A stretch of 64,000 bases of DNA from Lotus japonicus (GCF_012489685.1 NC_080046.1:23639038-23703037); one strand, 5' to 3'; counted from the stretch's first letter, positions 22,973 through 35,691 are shown. Numbers and translations: made by a program. The notes: a model not told the origin generated them from the sequence alone.

Positions 22973-23932
22973 AACAATGTCGAAAGCATCGACCCTAAGC
23001 ATTAACTAGAGATTCAGTGAGTAGCCCTCACCTGTAGGTTCTCCAGAGTGATCTTTGAACTCTTCCTCACAAGCAAAGCGTTGCTCCTCAGGAAATTCCT
23101 CAAAAGCACCTTTAAAGTAAAACCACAGAATACTATCAGAATCTATCGGAAACTAAGCTATCAATACTTACTAAGGTTACACGAAGTAGTATATACTCCG
23201 AGGTACGATAATCTAGCGCGAAAGGACAAGTTTTCGGAAAAGGAAATTTTCCTCCTCCCCCCTTAAAGTGCTCGGCCACTTTTGGTAATTGTGGGGCTCG
23301 ATTTTTCTTCGATCAAACTTGGTTCCTAGGTTATCATTAGTCATAACTAAGGGTATTCTATTCTAAACTCGGAAAAATTATCCGATCGAAAACTGTCGCA
23401 GGGGTATTTTGGTCATTATTTTTAGCTCAAAATTTCAAAACTGAAATCTCAAAAAGCAAATTGGATGGGGACGTCACCAACGACGTTTATGACAACTAAT
23501 CCTACTAGCACTAAGCTAAGGCGATAGTTTTCAACCCAAAGGTTGAGACTTTGCTTAAAAATGGGTATTTTAAGCAGAAATTGATTCCGGCGGAGTTCCT
23601 GCAACATAACGGAAAAACTAATCCGACAGAAGTGCTCTTGGGCACGTAAGGAAGATGTTTAGAATCAAAAATGAAGTATTCAGGATAGTTTTGCAAAAAC
23701 CTCAAAACTAAGAGTACAGATAGACATAGAGAAAAGCTATGGAAAAGACGATCAGAGGTAAGGATTAGCGACTATACCTCGACACCTTGAAGTAGCAACT
23801 GTCGGATCAACGATCAAGCAAGAAATCAAGAAAATCTTCTTCTCCTCTTCTCCTCTTGGCCGCGGGTTGTGTGTGTGTGTTTGTGAGGTTTTGTCTCAAG
23901 CTTCGACATATATATATAGGGAATGAAATGGA

Positions 23933-24038
23933 AGATATTTAGCAAGGATCGGATAAGTATGAATAGATATTTATCAAGATTGGATAGGTATGATTAGATA
24001 TTTATCAAGATTGGATAAGTATAAACAGATATTTTGAG
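23933..24038. repeat. 31-32-bp tandem repeat in G2 left LTR
   Basis: Three units begin AGATATTT and contain GGATAAGTATGAAT or a close variant, then a partial unit. The right-LTR copy is at 62580-62686. The two copies differ by a 21-nt deletion between AGAT repeats in the left one. Confidence 0.8.
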
Positions 24039-24218
24039 AAGATTTGTTTAGATATCGGAGGATTTTGCTCATAAAGTTAAGATAAAAATATGAGAGTGAT
24101 TTCCGATTCTTCCTACTGATTCCAACGTATTTTAGACACGATATTCTCCCCGCTGAATCTTCTAATTCTTCAAAGAAATATCGGTATGATTTTTGGTTTT
24201 CGAGGCTTGTTTTTAATG

Positions 24219-24228
24219 CTATATATAG
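24219..24228 (-). promoter_or_regulatory. Predicted TATA box of G2 left LTR
   Basis: CTATATATAG lies about 710 nt from the LTR 5' end on the minus strand, aligned with the TATA box of the G3 LTRs. The right-LTR counterpart is 62887-62896. Confidence 0.55.
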
Positions 24229-24937
24229 AGGTTGGAAAAACGCGGGAAAAAGAAAGTTTCGCGAATCTGATTTTTCCGGCTTGATTCTCCATGAATTCTA
24301 AGATAGGTTTTGGCGACATAAATCCAAAACTCAACAGAGGTTTCCTTGTATTTTAGGTGGCTAATGCAAAGTCGGTGTAAAACTATTTTACCCGATAAGT
24401 TACTTTTTGCATCGAATGTCGGAATAGAAAACTTCCTTCTGAAGAAAGATTGAAATCATCAAGAGAAATGGGTGTACGCGCATGGAATCTTCATTTGATG
24501 TTCCGAATAGAAAAAGTCTTCATTGTCGGGTGATTCTAGGGTTTTGAAATACCAGGGTTTCGGTTTCGGCAAACTTCCGATGATTGGAATCGGACATTCG
24601 TAGATCCTAGAGTTTCGCCTCGAAACGATTGTGATATATGGAAAAAGAGAAGTTCTAACATTTCTCTGAAGATTTTTGGACTAAATTCCTACAGTGTTCC
24701 AAGGGTGGAACATAGTTTGATTTCCTAAGGTTCTTGTCCTAGGTTTAAGCGTATATCGATCGTGCTATACCTTTTATCGATTTTGATGCAATCCTTAGAC
24801 TTTTCTTGAACTTTCTCCTTCATAAATTTATTCCTTTCGATAACTCTTGTTCAGGTTTTTCCTTCACGATACGTCAAGCCTAATCGTAAATGGAAATCTC
24901 TTCCACTTATTCTAAGCTTAAAAACTTGGGTCTTACA

Positions 24938-26270
24938 TTACTACCCTCCAAAAAGAAAGTTTCGTCCTCGAAACTTAGGGTTCAGTAAAAGCTCCGGATA
25001 TTATTCCTTGATCTTCTCCTCTAATTCCCATATAGCACCGTCCGTGTCTTCGTTCCAAATAACTTTTACTAAAGCACTCAGCTTTCCCCTCGATTGTTTC
25101 ACTCTTCTAGTCCCAATGTTGACCGACGGCGTCTCAACAGACATGTCATCTTTCAACTCTATGTTGTCCAACTTGACCACTTTCATTTAGTCTACGTTGG
25201 AAATAATATTTGTTGGCCTTCCGTGCATTCGCACCACCTTAACCACTTACTCCTTTGCTCTTGTTCGTCCAAAATTCTGATAAGAAATCCGGTACATCTT
25301 TATGCTCCGGAGTGAATGCTCAACTTGTCCTCGTGATGTTCACTCATGATCCAAAACTCAACTCGATCACTTGATAACTCCTAGACGAAATATTGCGTTG
25401 GAATCTAATAGTCCATTAACGTCACTTCCAACTTCGTAACTATCGTCGCTCGCACCATGAAATCAATCTTCTCCTTAGTCACCGTTCAAATTAAAACTCG
25501 ACTTGAGTCTTAATACCTCGTGTATGACAAGACTCATCCCCTTAATCATCAATTCATCGACCACTCATAAGCTAATCATCCTCTTAATATCCAACAATCC
25601 ATTATTGTTGTCTTCGTCCTCAAAACCTTCCTCACTCAAACCAATTTAGGCTTACTGAAATCCCTAACACTTCGCATAAATCGAGATTTATCCTCTAGAA
25701 GATCCAATCATAACTATACCTCAAGTATTCATCTTGATACGAACACTTCCCTTTCTGTAATTTGACCATCCTCCAATCATTCCAATACTTAGTCTCTCGA
25801 TCAAAACTTGACAAGACTTCATGCCTCATGCGTTCGTGATCAGATCGATTGATCTAAAATCTAAGCCTTCACTAAGTTTGGACCTCTAATATGCTTTAAC
25901 TCTCCAACATTTCTTAATACGAACACTTCTTCCCAAAGGAAATCAATTACTTAACACGAACTTTCCTCCCAAACCCAACAAATCCTCGATCAATCCAATT
26001 TCATCTTACACATCCCCCTATCAAAGTCCATTACCCTGATATTAAATCCTCAACGATGTCGCTACGGAACTACACACTCTCGACATCAAACGTATACTAT
26101 CCATACGGAATCTCTCTAAGAATCATTCTTTAGCTTCTAGCTTCTTGTTAACCGCATCGGTGCAAGACTACTTTCTAGGCTTAACGTGTTATCTTAAACC
26201 TCGTGTACTTCTATAGCTAAAATACGAGCTACGGTCAAATAAGGTATTAATAGGCGTAATAACTATAAGG
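24938..26270 (-). pseudogene. G2 degraded pol remnant with chromodomain end
   Basis: Next to the LTR is the purine tract (minus strand, ending GGAGGGTAGTAA). The chromodomain-end remnant follows at 25001-25186 (RRVKQSRGK, LVKVIWNEDTDGAIWELEE), aligned with the G3 chromodomain. Further right I can still align scraps of integrase zinc region near 25300 and of the RNase H/integrase junction near 25430. There is no open frame, and the piece is about one third of the expected pol length. It has drifted far more than the G2 LTRs have from each other. Confidence 0.7.
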
Positions 26271-27268
26271 TCAAAGCTCAAACAGTATAAGTAAGATAGG
26301 TGTGCTTGCACACGCTACGCGAGTAATGGAACATATTATACTGAAATGAGAAAGAATGGTTAGAAGGTTACCGTCGTTCTTGCGCTCTCCTCTGGCTAAC
26401 CCCTCAGCTCTCTCACCGTCCAAGGTGTAGACACTTGCTTTAGCCGCAGGACGCTTTCCACGAGCAGTGTTCACGGTTGATTCCGTCTTGGGTGCTCTGC
26501 ACTGACCGGCATCATGCCCCATTTTGTTACAATTAAAGCATTTGGGCCTCGTGTCGGGACAAGCATTAGCATAGTGCCCCGGCTTCCCACATCTGAAACA
26601 GGTCACCTCCCTGTTCAAAGTCTGATCTCCAGAACCACCAGCAGTACCCGTCATGGGTCTGTAAGATCCTGAAGTAAACCCTTTTTCAGCAGAACGCTGA
26701 TATGGCCTCCCGCTCTGAAATTTCCCTTTGTCTTGAAAATTTTGAGAGCCCGACCTCATCGGCCCTCCAGTTCCAGCACGGTTCAGCCTCCGATTCTTCA
26801 TCAGTTCCACTTCCGTGGCTTTCTCAACCAAGGACTGGAAACGCATGATTCCTAGCGGCCTCACTGAGTCCTCAATATCAAGCCTCAGTCCATTAACAAA
26901 GCGCTTACACATGTAGCGCTCATCAACATGATCGTTGAAGAATTGAAAATGCTTCGCCAAAGACTCCAGCTTCGAAGCAAATTCCGGTACAGACATACCT
27001 CCTTGACGGAGTGTCAGAAACTGTGCCTCCCTCTCATCCCGGGCACTTGTTGGAAAATACTTCTCCAAGAATGCGGTCCGAAAAGAGTTCCAGTTGATGT
27101 CTTCATGGTTAGCTTCCATGATCCCCCTGGTGCCCTTCCACCAGTACTCAGCATCACCGAGCAGTAGATAAGTCGCCATGCCCACTTTGGCACCCTCAAC
27201 AGTCTGCAGAACGCCAAATATCTTCTCAACCTCCTGGATCCAGAGATCCGCTTTGTCTGGGTCAGTAC
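26271..27268 (-). pseudogene. G2 gag, 3' portion (split by G3)
   Basis: This continues the gag whose start is at 59338. The reading resumes at the AGTAC duplication with TDPDKADLWIQEVEK and runs through the gag core ([51 protein letters not shown]). Two CCHC knuckles, CFRCGKPGHYANAC and CFNCNKMGHDAGQC, follow. After NLLTIL, where G3 continues into the protease FDSGATHSF, the sequence diverges and the frame ends. Both knuckles have all their Cys/His residues. G3 insertion splits the gene, but otherwise gag is the best preserved part of G2. Confidence 0.85.
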
Positions 27269-27736
27269 TGTAACACCCCGATCTCCAGGTGTCACTTTAG
27301 TAACCAAAAAATAAACTTTACGCGAAAAACAGGTAATTTTTTTTTTTCGTTTCCTTTCCTTTAAATCAAAGCGATAAAGAAGTAAAGACGAAACCCCATC
27401 AACTAACTAACCGATATACAAATATACATCTGTACAGCCTCAGCTGCACTCCATGTCACGCGAAGCCGTAGTGACTCCAAAGTAGTACGCCCGTAGGCAA
27501 ATATACAAACCAGAACTGTGAGTAAAAGTATCAAAATACAGTATCAAGAGAAAGTCGGCACTCAAAAATGGCCTGAAAGAAAGACCCATATACTCCGACA
27601 GACTCTCTGTGATCCTCCTCAAAAGAACCACACAAAAAGCCACACATCGGAACCTACCCTGTCCCCAAAAAGAAACTGACGATCAGAGCTCTACACAAAA
27701 AATGTCACTAATCCTAACCTACCCTCCCAGCTCAGC

Positions 27737-27911
27737 TCACCAATCCTCCTCCTCCTCATCGCTGCTCGGCGAGTAGCTCTCCCCACTGCTCTCGAAGTCA
27801 GAGTCGGAATCCACCGTAATCATCTCGGTGTCCAAATCTATAACCTCCCTCCTGACTGTCCTGCGCACCGCCCTAGTCGAGCCGGTCTCCACGTCTACCT
27901 CTCCTGCAAGC
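27737..27911 (-). pseudogene. G3 LTR1 leader ORF, C-terminal piece
   Basis: This is the acidic end (SYSPSSDEEEEDW) of the LTR ORF whose first part is at 38049-38575. C3 insertion separates the two. See 55585-56286 for the intact copy. Confidence 0.8.
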
Positions 27912-28865
27912 TGTAAGATCAAGTTTTGATCTAGTAGTACAACTCTATGTTTTGATGATTACAAGTTAACCTTTTGATATGAACAATTGTGGTACTCTAA
28001 CGTGTTTTTCTGAGTGTGCTATTTACAGGCTCTGACCTCAACTCAATCTCACACAAATCAGAAGCACTGTGTATAAAGAGCAACCCAAGCAACGCTTTCG
28101 CATTCACCATGTTCAGTATGAACAGTGGAAAAGCTTCAGAAGTTCTGAAGTTATACAAACTCTGATGTGGACTCAGTCACTAGAAGCTCTGAAGATCCAG
28201 AAAGTCTGATAACCAAGAAACACTGAAGGCTCAGATATTCTGATGGTGTAGAAGACTCTGAAGATCCAGAAGCTGATTAGTGAAATTCTGTTGTCCAGAA
28301 GCAAGATACTCTGAAGACCATGTTCTTCCCTCTGAGTTCAGAATCAGAAGAAACAATGGTCAGAGGATCTGGGCTTTCCCTCTGACTCTGATCAACCGGC
28401 TTCACAAGTTCCAATATGAAGCATCCCCTGATCAGAAGTCTCCTAGGTTTAAAGGTCAAGTCGCTATCCAAGTACAAAAGCAAATGTACCTTCCTGACGA
28501 CCTACCTAACAGTCTCAGACACAGCAGAAGCTGGATTTTCCAGAACTGCCCTCCAACGGTAGCATTTCCCATGCAACGCTCAACCCTAATCCTTGGAGTA
28601 TATAAAGAGGCTGAAGACTGAAAGAAATGGCAAGAAGAAGCATTCACATACGCGCAAGACAAACTTAAATTCTTCTAAGTTTTCTTTCATTTGAAATTCA
28701 TTGAGTGATTTATCAAGTGAACCAGGATAAAATCCTTGTGTGCTTTTCTATCTCTTCTCTTTAGCACTTAAGTTCTCGAAAGATTTGTCAAAATCTTTAA
28801 GGTGGAAGTTTTATATTGAAAACGTTATTCAAACCCCCCCCTTTCTACCGTTTTTCATTCCTTCA
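27912..28865 (+). repeat. C3 5' LTR (short subtype, 954 bp)
   Basis: Starts TGTAAGATCAAG and ends CCTTCA. A TATA box TATATAAAG is at 28599-28607. It lacks the 256-nt block of the C1 LTR: a single TTGAGT at 28701-28706 replaces the block and its two bounding repeats. Confidence 0.95.
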
Positions 28866-28867
28866 AT

Positions 28868-28879
28868 TGGTATCAGAGC
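28868..28879 (+). other. C3 primer-binding site (initiator tRNA-Met type)
   Basis: TGGTATCAGAGC lies two nt inside the 5' LTR. Confidence 0.92.
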
Positions 28880-28937
28880 GCAAGTTCTGATTACCACACC
28901 TAACAGTGTTTAGTGATCCGGGCCGGTGTGAAAAACA

Positions 28938-30848
28938 ATGGCTGCCACCACCAGTGAAACTCAAAGAGATGGTTACAATGCAAAGCCTCCTATGTTCGAC
29001 GGTCAAAGGTTCGAATATTGGAAAGATAGACTGGAAAGTTTCTTTCTAGGTTTCGATGCAGATCTCTGGGATATTATTGTGGATGGCTACGAGCGTCCAG
29101 TTGATGCAGATGGCAAGAAGATCCCAAGGTCAGAGATGACTGCAGATCAAAAGAAGCTGTACTCACAACATCACAAAGCAAGAGCAATTCTTCTAAGTGC
29201 TATTTCCTATGAAGAGTACCAGAAGATTACAGATCGTGAGTTTGCGAAAGGCATTTTCGAATCTCTGAAGATGTCTCATGAAGGAAACAAGAAAGTCAAA
29301 GAATCAAAGGCATTGTCTTTGATCCAAAAGTATGAATCCTTCATCATGGAGCCAAATGAATCCATTGAAGAAATGTTCTCCAGATTTCAGCTGCTTGTAG
29401 CTGGCATACGACCTCTCAACAAGAGCTACACAACAAAAGATCATGTCATAAGGGTCATCAGGTGTCTTCCTGAAAGTTGGATGCCTTTAGTGACTTCAAT
29501 AGAGCTCACGAGAGACGTTGAGAATATGAGTTTAGAAGAACTCATCAGCATTTTGAAATGCCATGAGCTGAAGCGCTCAGAGATGCAAGATCTGAGGAAA
29601 AAGTCCATAGCCTTGAAATCTAAATTTGAAAAGGCTAAGGTTGAGAAGTCAAAAGCTCTTCAAGCTGAAGAAGAGGAATCTGAAGAAGCATCAGAAGATT
29701 CTGATGAAGATGAGCTGACTCTGATCTCCAAGAGACTCAATCGCATCTGGAAGCACAGGCAGAGCAAATACAAAGGCTCTGGAAAGGCAAAAGGAAAGTC
29801 TGAATCCTCAGGTCAGAAGAAGTCCTCACTTAAGGAAGTCACATGCTTTGAGTGCAAAGAATCAGGGCACTACAAAAGTGACTGTCCAAAGTTGAAGAAG
29901 GACAAGAAGCCAAAGAAGCACTTCAAGACAAAGAAGAGTCTGATGGTGACATTTGATGAATCAGAGTCAGAGGATGTTGACTCTGATGGTGAAGTCCAAG
30001 GACTCATGGCTATTGTCAAAGACAAGGAAGCAGAGTCAAAGGAAGCTGTTGACTCTGACTCAGAATCAGAAGGAAATCCTAACTCAGACGATGAATATGA
30101 GGTATTCGCTTCTTTCTCTACCTCTGAACTGAAACATGCATTGTCTGATATTATGGATAAGTATAACTCTTTATTATCTAAGCATAAGAAGCTGAAAAAG
30201 AACTTATCTGCTGTTTCCAAGACTCCTTCTTAACATGAGAAAATTATTTCTGATTAGAAAAATGATAATCATGCCTTGATCAATTCTAACTCTGTGCTTA
30301 AGAACAAGATTGCTAAGTTAGAAGAAATTGTTGCCTGTGATGCCTCTGATTGTAGAAATGAATCTAAGTATGAAAAGTCTTTTCAAAGATTCCTAGCTAA
30401 AAGCGTGGATAGAAGCTTAATGGCTTCAATGATCTATGGCGTAAGCAGAAATGGAATGCATGGCATTGGCTATTCTAAACCAATTAGAAATGAGCCCTCT
30501 GTGTCTAAAGCTAAATCCTTGTATGAATGCTTTGTTCCCTCTGGTACCATATTGCCTGATCCTGTACCTGCTAAAGTTGCTAAAAACCCTCTTAAAAAGG
30601 GATCCTTCTCTATGACTAAATATCATGCAAATATTCCTTTAAAATATCATGTTGAGACACCCAAGGTGATCAGAACCTCTGGGGTAACTAACAAGAGAGG
30701 ACCCAGAAAGTGGGTACCTAAGGACAAGATTATCTATGTTGCAGATATCCTTGATAGCTCCACTGAAACACCAATCATGGTATCTGGACAGTGGATGCTC
30801 GCGTCACATGACGGGAGAAAGGCGTATGTTCCGAGAGCTGAAACTTAA
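28938..30848 (+). pseudogene. C3 gag with two nonsense codons
   Basis: Nearly identical to the C1 gag: same start MAATTSETQRDGYN, gag core, CCHC knuckle CFECKESGHYKSDC at about residue 305, acidic tail. TAA at 30231-30233 replaces a Glu codon and a TAG follows a few codons later. The same frame then stays open to 30848 and overlaps the pol frame by 113 nt. The gag core and zinc knuckle lie before the first stop, so a truncated 431-aa capsid protein could still be made; whether it would work is unknown. Confidence 0.9.
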
Positions 30849-32392
30849 GCCTGGAGGCGAAGTTGGCTTTAAAGGAAATGAAAAGGATTTGACGATGGAA
30901 GGATTGGATTCTGGCCATGGAAGAAGAATTGAATCAATTCTCCAAGAACGATGTTTGGAGCTTAGTGAAGAAGCCTGAGAGTGTCCATGTTATTGGAACG
31001 AAATGGGTATTCAGAAACAAGCTGAATGAGAAAGGAGATGTAGTCAGAAACAAGGCAAGGCTAGTTGCTCAAGGCTACAGCCAGCAGGAAGGAATAGACT
31101 ACACTGAAACATTTGCTCCAGTAGCAAGACTGGAGGCAATCAGACTGTTGATCTCTTTCTCAGTAAATCACAACATAGTTCTACATCAGATGGACGTGAA
31201 GAGTGCCTTCCTAAATGGTTATATTTCAGAGGAAGTCTATGTTCATCAACCCCCAGGTTTTGAAGATGAGAAGAAACCAGACCATGTGTTCAAATTGAAG
31301 AAATCACTCTACGGTCTGAAGCAAGCTCCCAAAGCATGGTATGAGAGACTTAGCTCATTCCTTCTGGAGAATGAGTTTGTAAGGGGTAAAGTAGATACAA
31401 CTCTTTTTTGCAAGACTTATAAAGATGATATCTTAATTGTGCAAATTTATTTTGATGATATTATATTTGGTTCTGCTAATCAATCTCTATGCAAAGAATT
31501 TTCTGAGATGATGCAGGCTGAATTTGAGATGAGTATGATGGGAGAATTAAAGTACTTTCTGGGAATACAAGTTGATCAAACACCAGAAGGAACATATATC
31601 CATCAGAGCAAGTACACTAAAGAACTTCTGAAGAAGTTCAATATGCTGGAATCTACAGTGGCCAAGACTCCAATGCATCCTACATGCATTCTGGAGAAAG
31701 AAGATAAAAGTGGTAAAGTATGTCAGAAGCTCTATCGTGGCATGATAGGTTCACTTCTATACTTAACTGCATCTAGGCCAGACATACTATTTAGTGTTCA
31801 TTTATGTGCTCGTTTCCAATCAGATCCAAGGGAAACCCACTTAACTGCTGTTAAGAGGATCCTAAGGTATCTGAAAGGCACCACTAACCTTGGCTTGATG
31901 TATAAGAAAACATCAGAGTATAAGCTTTCAGGTTACTGTGATGCTGATTATGCTGGAGATAGAACAGAGAGAAAAAGTACTTCTGGAAATTGTCAATTTC
32001 TGGGAAGCAATCTAGTCTCATGGGCAAGCAAGAGGCAATCAACCATTGCACTATCAACTGCAGAGGCAGAATATATCTCAGCAGCAATATGCAGCACTCA
32101 GATGCTCTGGATGAAACATCAGCTGGAGGATTATCAGATCCTTGAGAGCAATATCCCAATCTATTGTGATAACACTGCTGCAATCTCATTGAGTAAGAAT
32201 CCTATCTTGCATTCAAGGGCAAAGCACATTGAGGTAAAGTATCACTTTATTAGAGATTATGTACAGAAGGGCGTACTTCTTCTGAAGTTTGTTGATACTG
32301 ACCATTAATGGGCAGATATCTTTACAAAGCCCTTAACAGAGGATAGATTTAATTTTATTCTGAAAAATCTAAACATGGATTTTTGTCCATAG
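30736..32392 (+). pseudogene. C3 pol lacking integrase; RT and RNase H remain
   Basis: The +1 frame opens with the protease motif WYLDSGCSRHMTG. At about 30885, after GFKGNEK, it jumps through a short filler to the RT N-terminus ([11 protein letters not shown]), in a different frame. Compared with C1 about 1.5 kb is gone, including the whole integrase. From 30917 RT reads [19 protein letters not shown] and IYFDDIIFG; the usual YVDD is YFDD here. RNase H follows ([17 protein letters not shown]). TAA at 32306-32308 replaces a Gln before WADIFTKPL; the frame would end at 32392. The element cannot integrate by itself. Confidence 0.92.
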
Positions 32393-32840
32393 TGAAGATG
32401 GATCAGAACCTCTGACTATGATACTTCTTGATCAGAAGATGTCTAGTCCAGAAGGTAACTCAATCAGAGTGTGTGTACCCACTGGTACTGACTCTGAAGC
32501 TGAGACAGTAACACGTGTGTCAATATTTCTGATACATAGTTCCTTGTGCCCGTGTGACAGTCTGTTATGATTGCGTGTAGATGTGCTTCTCTCCTGTGTG
32601 TGATTTGTGTATTTACTGTTACTATCTATCTTTAATTTTCAACCGTTGATCTTAAAGTGCTTTTTAAATCAACAACGGTTATTTGTCAAAACCCACTATA
32701 CACACACGATCTCTTTCACTTCCGGTTTTTTACTCTCGCTCTCTCTGCTTTTCAAAAACCGCTTATCCTCGATTTCTCTCTCGATCTCTCTTCATCTTTC
32801 AACCTTCATCTTCTACCTCAAACCTTCAACCGCTTCAAAA
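32393..32840 (+). other. C3 spacer between pol and ORF3
   Basis: About 450 nt without a supported gene, homologous to 1343-1785 of C1. It ends with a CT-rich leader before the ORF3 ATG. Confidence 0.6.
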
Positions 32841-35691
32841 ATGGTGAGTCAAACCAGAAGAGCTACTGCAGATGCAACCCAGTTCCCTCAAAGGGGCCCT
32901 GAAAATCCGACACAAGATCAAGGTAAAGCTCAAGAGCAGATTATTCCAATTGCAGAACGGGGTTGTGCCGTTCACTGTGTATATGCTCCTGAGGAACTTC
33001 AAGTCCTGGCAGAATGGAGATTCGACCTCGACAACCTGGCTGCAAATGGGTATGATCTTCGTCCTGAAGTCCAAGTTCAAGGTTGGGGAAATTACTTCAA
33101 CGGACTTCGAGGACCGGTGTATGATAAACTGATCAAGGAATTCTAGAAGCACGCCGACTGCGATGATGCTCAGGTGGTATCTCACATTCTTGGAAGAAAG
33201 ATCATCATCACAGAGAAGTCTTTCGTGAATTTGCTGGGTGCAGACACTGCTTTTGGGTATCGTTTCCAACTCACGGAATCGAAGCTGAAACCCAGCACCA
33301 AAGATACAATCAACCAGGCCCTGTACACCAATTACAAACCGGGCAAGACGAATTACAAGGTGATGGACCTTCATCCCAAGCTCAGGATCTGGCACAAAAT
33401 TTTGCTCCACTGCATAAGGCAGTTCCCTAGACTACATCAACTTCAACCAGAAGGTGATGTTGTTCTTCATCCAAGACCAGAAGAAGATCTGCCTTCCCTA
33501 CTTCCTGTTCTCCTACTTGAAGGAATGTATCCGGAAGTCTCGTACCACTGCCTCCATCAAGTCAGCGATCAAGTATATTCCCTTCGGGAGACTTTTGTCT
33601 GATCTCTTCATTGAGAGTGGCCTCGTTCAAGATCTGATAAATGCTGGATGCACAGAGGATCTGACCACCATTGTCAGTGATGTCTTCAAGGCAAACTCTC
33701 TAAAGAAGATGGGCCTAATCAAGAAGAAGATTGCTCCTGCCCATGAAGACACATCTTCTGAGATCAGAAGTAGAAGGATGCCTCTGAATGACTACCCTCT
33801 GCGGACTCAGGCAGACAATCCTGACGCCATTAGGTGCTATGTTGAAGACCTAAGGGCTCAAGGATTCGAAATTGATCTCGATGACTTCTTCATCAGACTG
33901 CCGCCAGCTCCAGAGTTTCCTTCTCCTCCCAAGAAGAAAGTTCAGAGGAAGATGATCCTAGAAGAATCTTCTGAGGAATCAGATGTCCCTCTGATCAAAA
34001 AGAAGAAGGCTGGTCAATCCAAGAGGAAGCAAGATGAAACCAGCAAACCCGATGATGGTGATGATGGTGATAATGAGGATGGTCCTCCTAAGAAGAAGAA
34101 GAAGCAGGTCAGAATTGTGGTGAAGCCTATTCGGGTGGAACCAGCTGCTGAAGTGATCAGAAGGACTGAACCTCCTGCCAAAGTGACAAGATCATCAGCA
34201 CTTTCAAGTAAGTCTGCAATTGCTTCTGATGATGATTTGAATTTATTTGATGCACTCCCCATATCTGCCATGCTCAAACACTCCTCAAATCCCCTCACTC
34301 CTATTCCTGAATCCCAACCAGCTGCACAAACCACCTCTCCACCACATTCCCCAAGGTCTTCGTTCTTTCAACCTTCCCCTACTGAAGCACCTCTCTGGAC
34401 TTTGCTCCAGAACCAACCCTCTAGGTCAGAAGAACCTACCTCTCCCATTACCATTCAGTACAACCCATTAGCTTCTGAACCCATCATTCATGAACAACCA
34501 GAGCCTACCCAAACAGAACCTAAACCCAGAACCTCTGATCACTCTGTCCCAAGAGCATCAGAACGACTGGCTCCCAGACCCACGGATACAGACTCTTCCA
34601 CAGCCTTTACACCTGTATCCTTCCCAACCAATGTTGCTGACTCTTCTCCCTCCAATAACTCTGAATCCATTAGAAAATTCATGGAGGTCAGAAAAGAAAA
34701 GGTGTCTACCTTAGAAGAGTATTATCTCACTTGTCCAAGCCCTAGGAGATATCCTGGCCCTAGACCTGAACGTCTAGTTGATCCAGATGAACCTATCTTG
34801 GCCAATCCTTTACAAGAGGCAGACCCTTTGGCTCAACAAGCTCACCCTGCCCCTGACCAACAAGAGCCTATTCAACCAGAACCTGAACCAGAACAATCTG
34901 TGTCTAACCAATCCTCGGTCAGATCACCCCATCCTCTGGTTGAAACTTCAGAACCTCACCTTGGAACCTCTGAACCCAATGCTCAAATGCTTAACATTGG
35001 TTCTCCACAAGGTGCCTCTGAAGCCCACAACAGCAATCACCCAGCCTCTCCTGAAACCAACCTCTCCATAATTCCTTATACTCACCTCCGACCCACATCT
35101 CTCTCTGAGTGCATCAATATTTTCTATCATGAAGCCTCTTTGAGGCTACGCAATGTGCACGGTCAGACTGACCTAAGTGAGAATGCTGAACGTGTGGCTG
35201 ATGAGTGGAACACTCTAGGCACTTGGCTGGTGGCTCAAGTTCCAATTATGATGCAGCTCCTGCATGCAGAGGGAAGTCAGAGGATTGAGGCTGCAAAGCA
35301 AAGGTTTGCTCGAAGGGTGGCTCTTCATGAACAAGAACAGAGACATAAGCTTCTTGAAGCTATTGAAGAAGCCAAGAGAAAGAAAGCTCAAGCAGAAGAA
35401 GCTGCACGTCAAGCAGCAGCTCAAGCTGAACAAGCCAGATTAGAGGCAGAACGACTTGAAGCTGAGGCTGAAGCTCTTAGATGCCAAGCACTTGCACCAG
35501 TAGTGTTTACTCCTGCTGCTTCTGCTTCCATTCCAGATCCTCAAGCTGCTCAGAATGTTCCTTCCGATTCTACTCAGTCAAGCTCGTCCAGACTCGACAT
35601 CATGGAACAGCGTCTTGACACTCATGAATCCATGCTAATTGAAATGAAGCACATGATGATGGAACTTCTGCGTCGAACTGATAAACCTTAG
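32841..35691 (+). pseudogene. C3 ORF3 (envelope-like) with stop and frameshift
   Basis: It starts MVSQTRRATADATQFP, matching C1 ORF3. TAG at 33144-33146 replaces a Trp codon. A small deletion near 33425 changes frame; the second frame (33454-35691) runs to the end. The later part has a Lys/Glu-rich segment, long Pro/Ser/Thr-rich disordered stretches and, near 35280-35490, an Ala/Glu/Gln heptad region (KKAQAEEAARQAAAQAEQAR) that is a strong coiled-coil candidate. I see no membrane segment. Function is unknown; the family label rests on its position after pol. Confidence 0.85.

Larger units (their letters stand above)
10561..24937 (-). repeat. G2 left (3') LTR, split by C2 into 10561-12639 and 22978-24937
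   Basis: Without C2 and one TSD copy the LTR is about 4039 bp, nearly the length of the G3 LTRs, and it shares their ends and many internal blocks. A TATA box on the minus strand (24219-24228) sits about 710 nt from the LTR start, matching the G3 position. It includes a leader ORF (11089-11391), a 31-32-bp tandem repeat (23933-24038) and a (GT)n tract near 23869. Otherwise the stretches 11392-12639 and 22978-24937 contain no gene I can support. The plus-strand ORF at 11463-11924 is not conserved to the same stop in the right LTR. Confidence 0.9.

Noticed and set aside
25190..26270. Possible host gene between the G2 pol remnant and gag
   Set aside because: No sustained open frame, and scattered segments align with gypsy integrase and RNase H sequence, so it is degraded pol.
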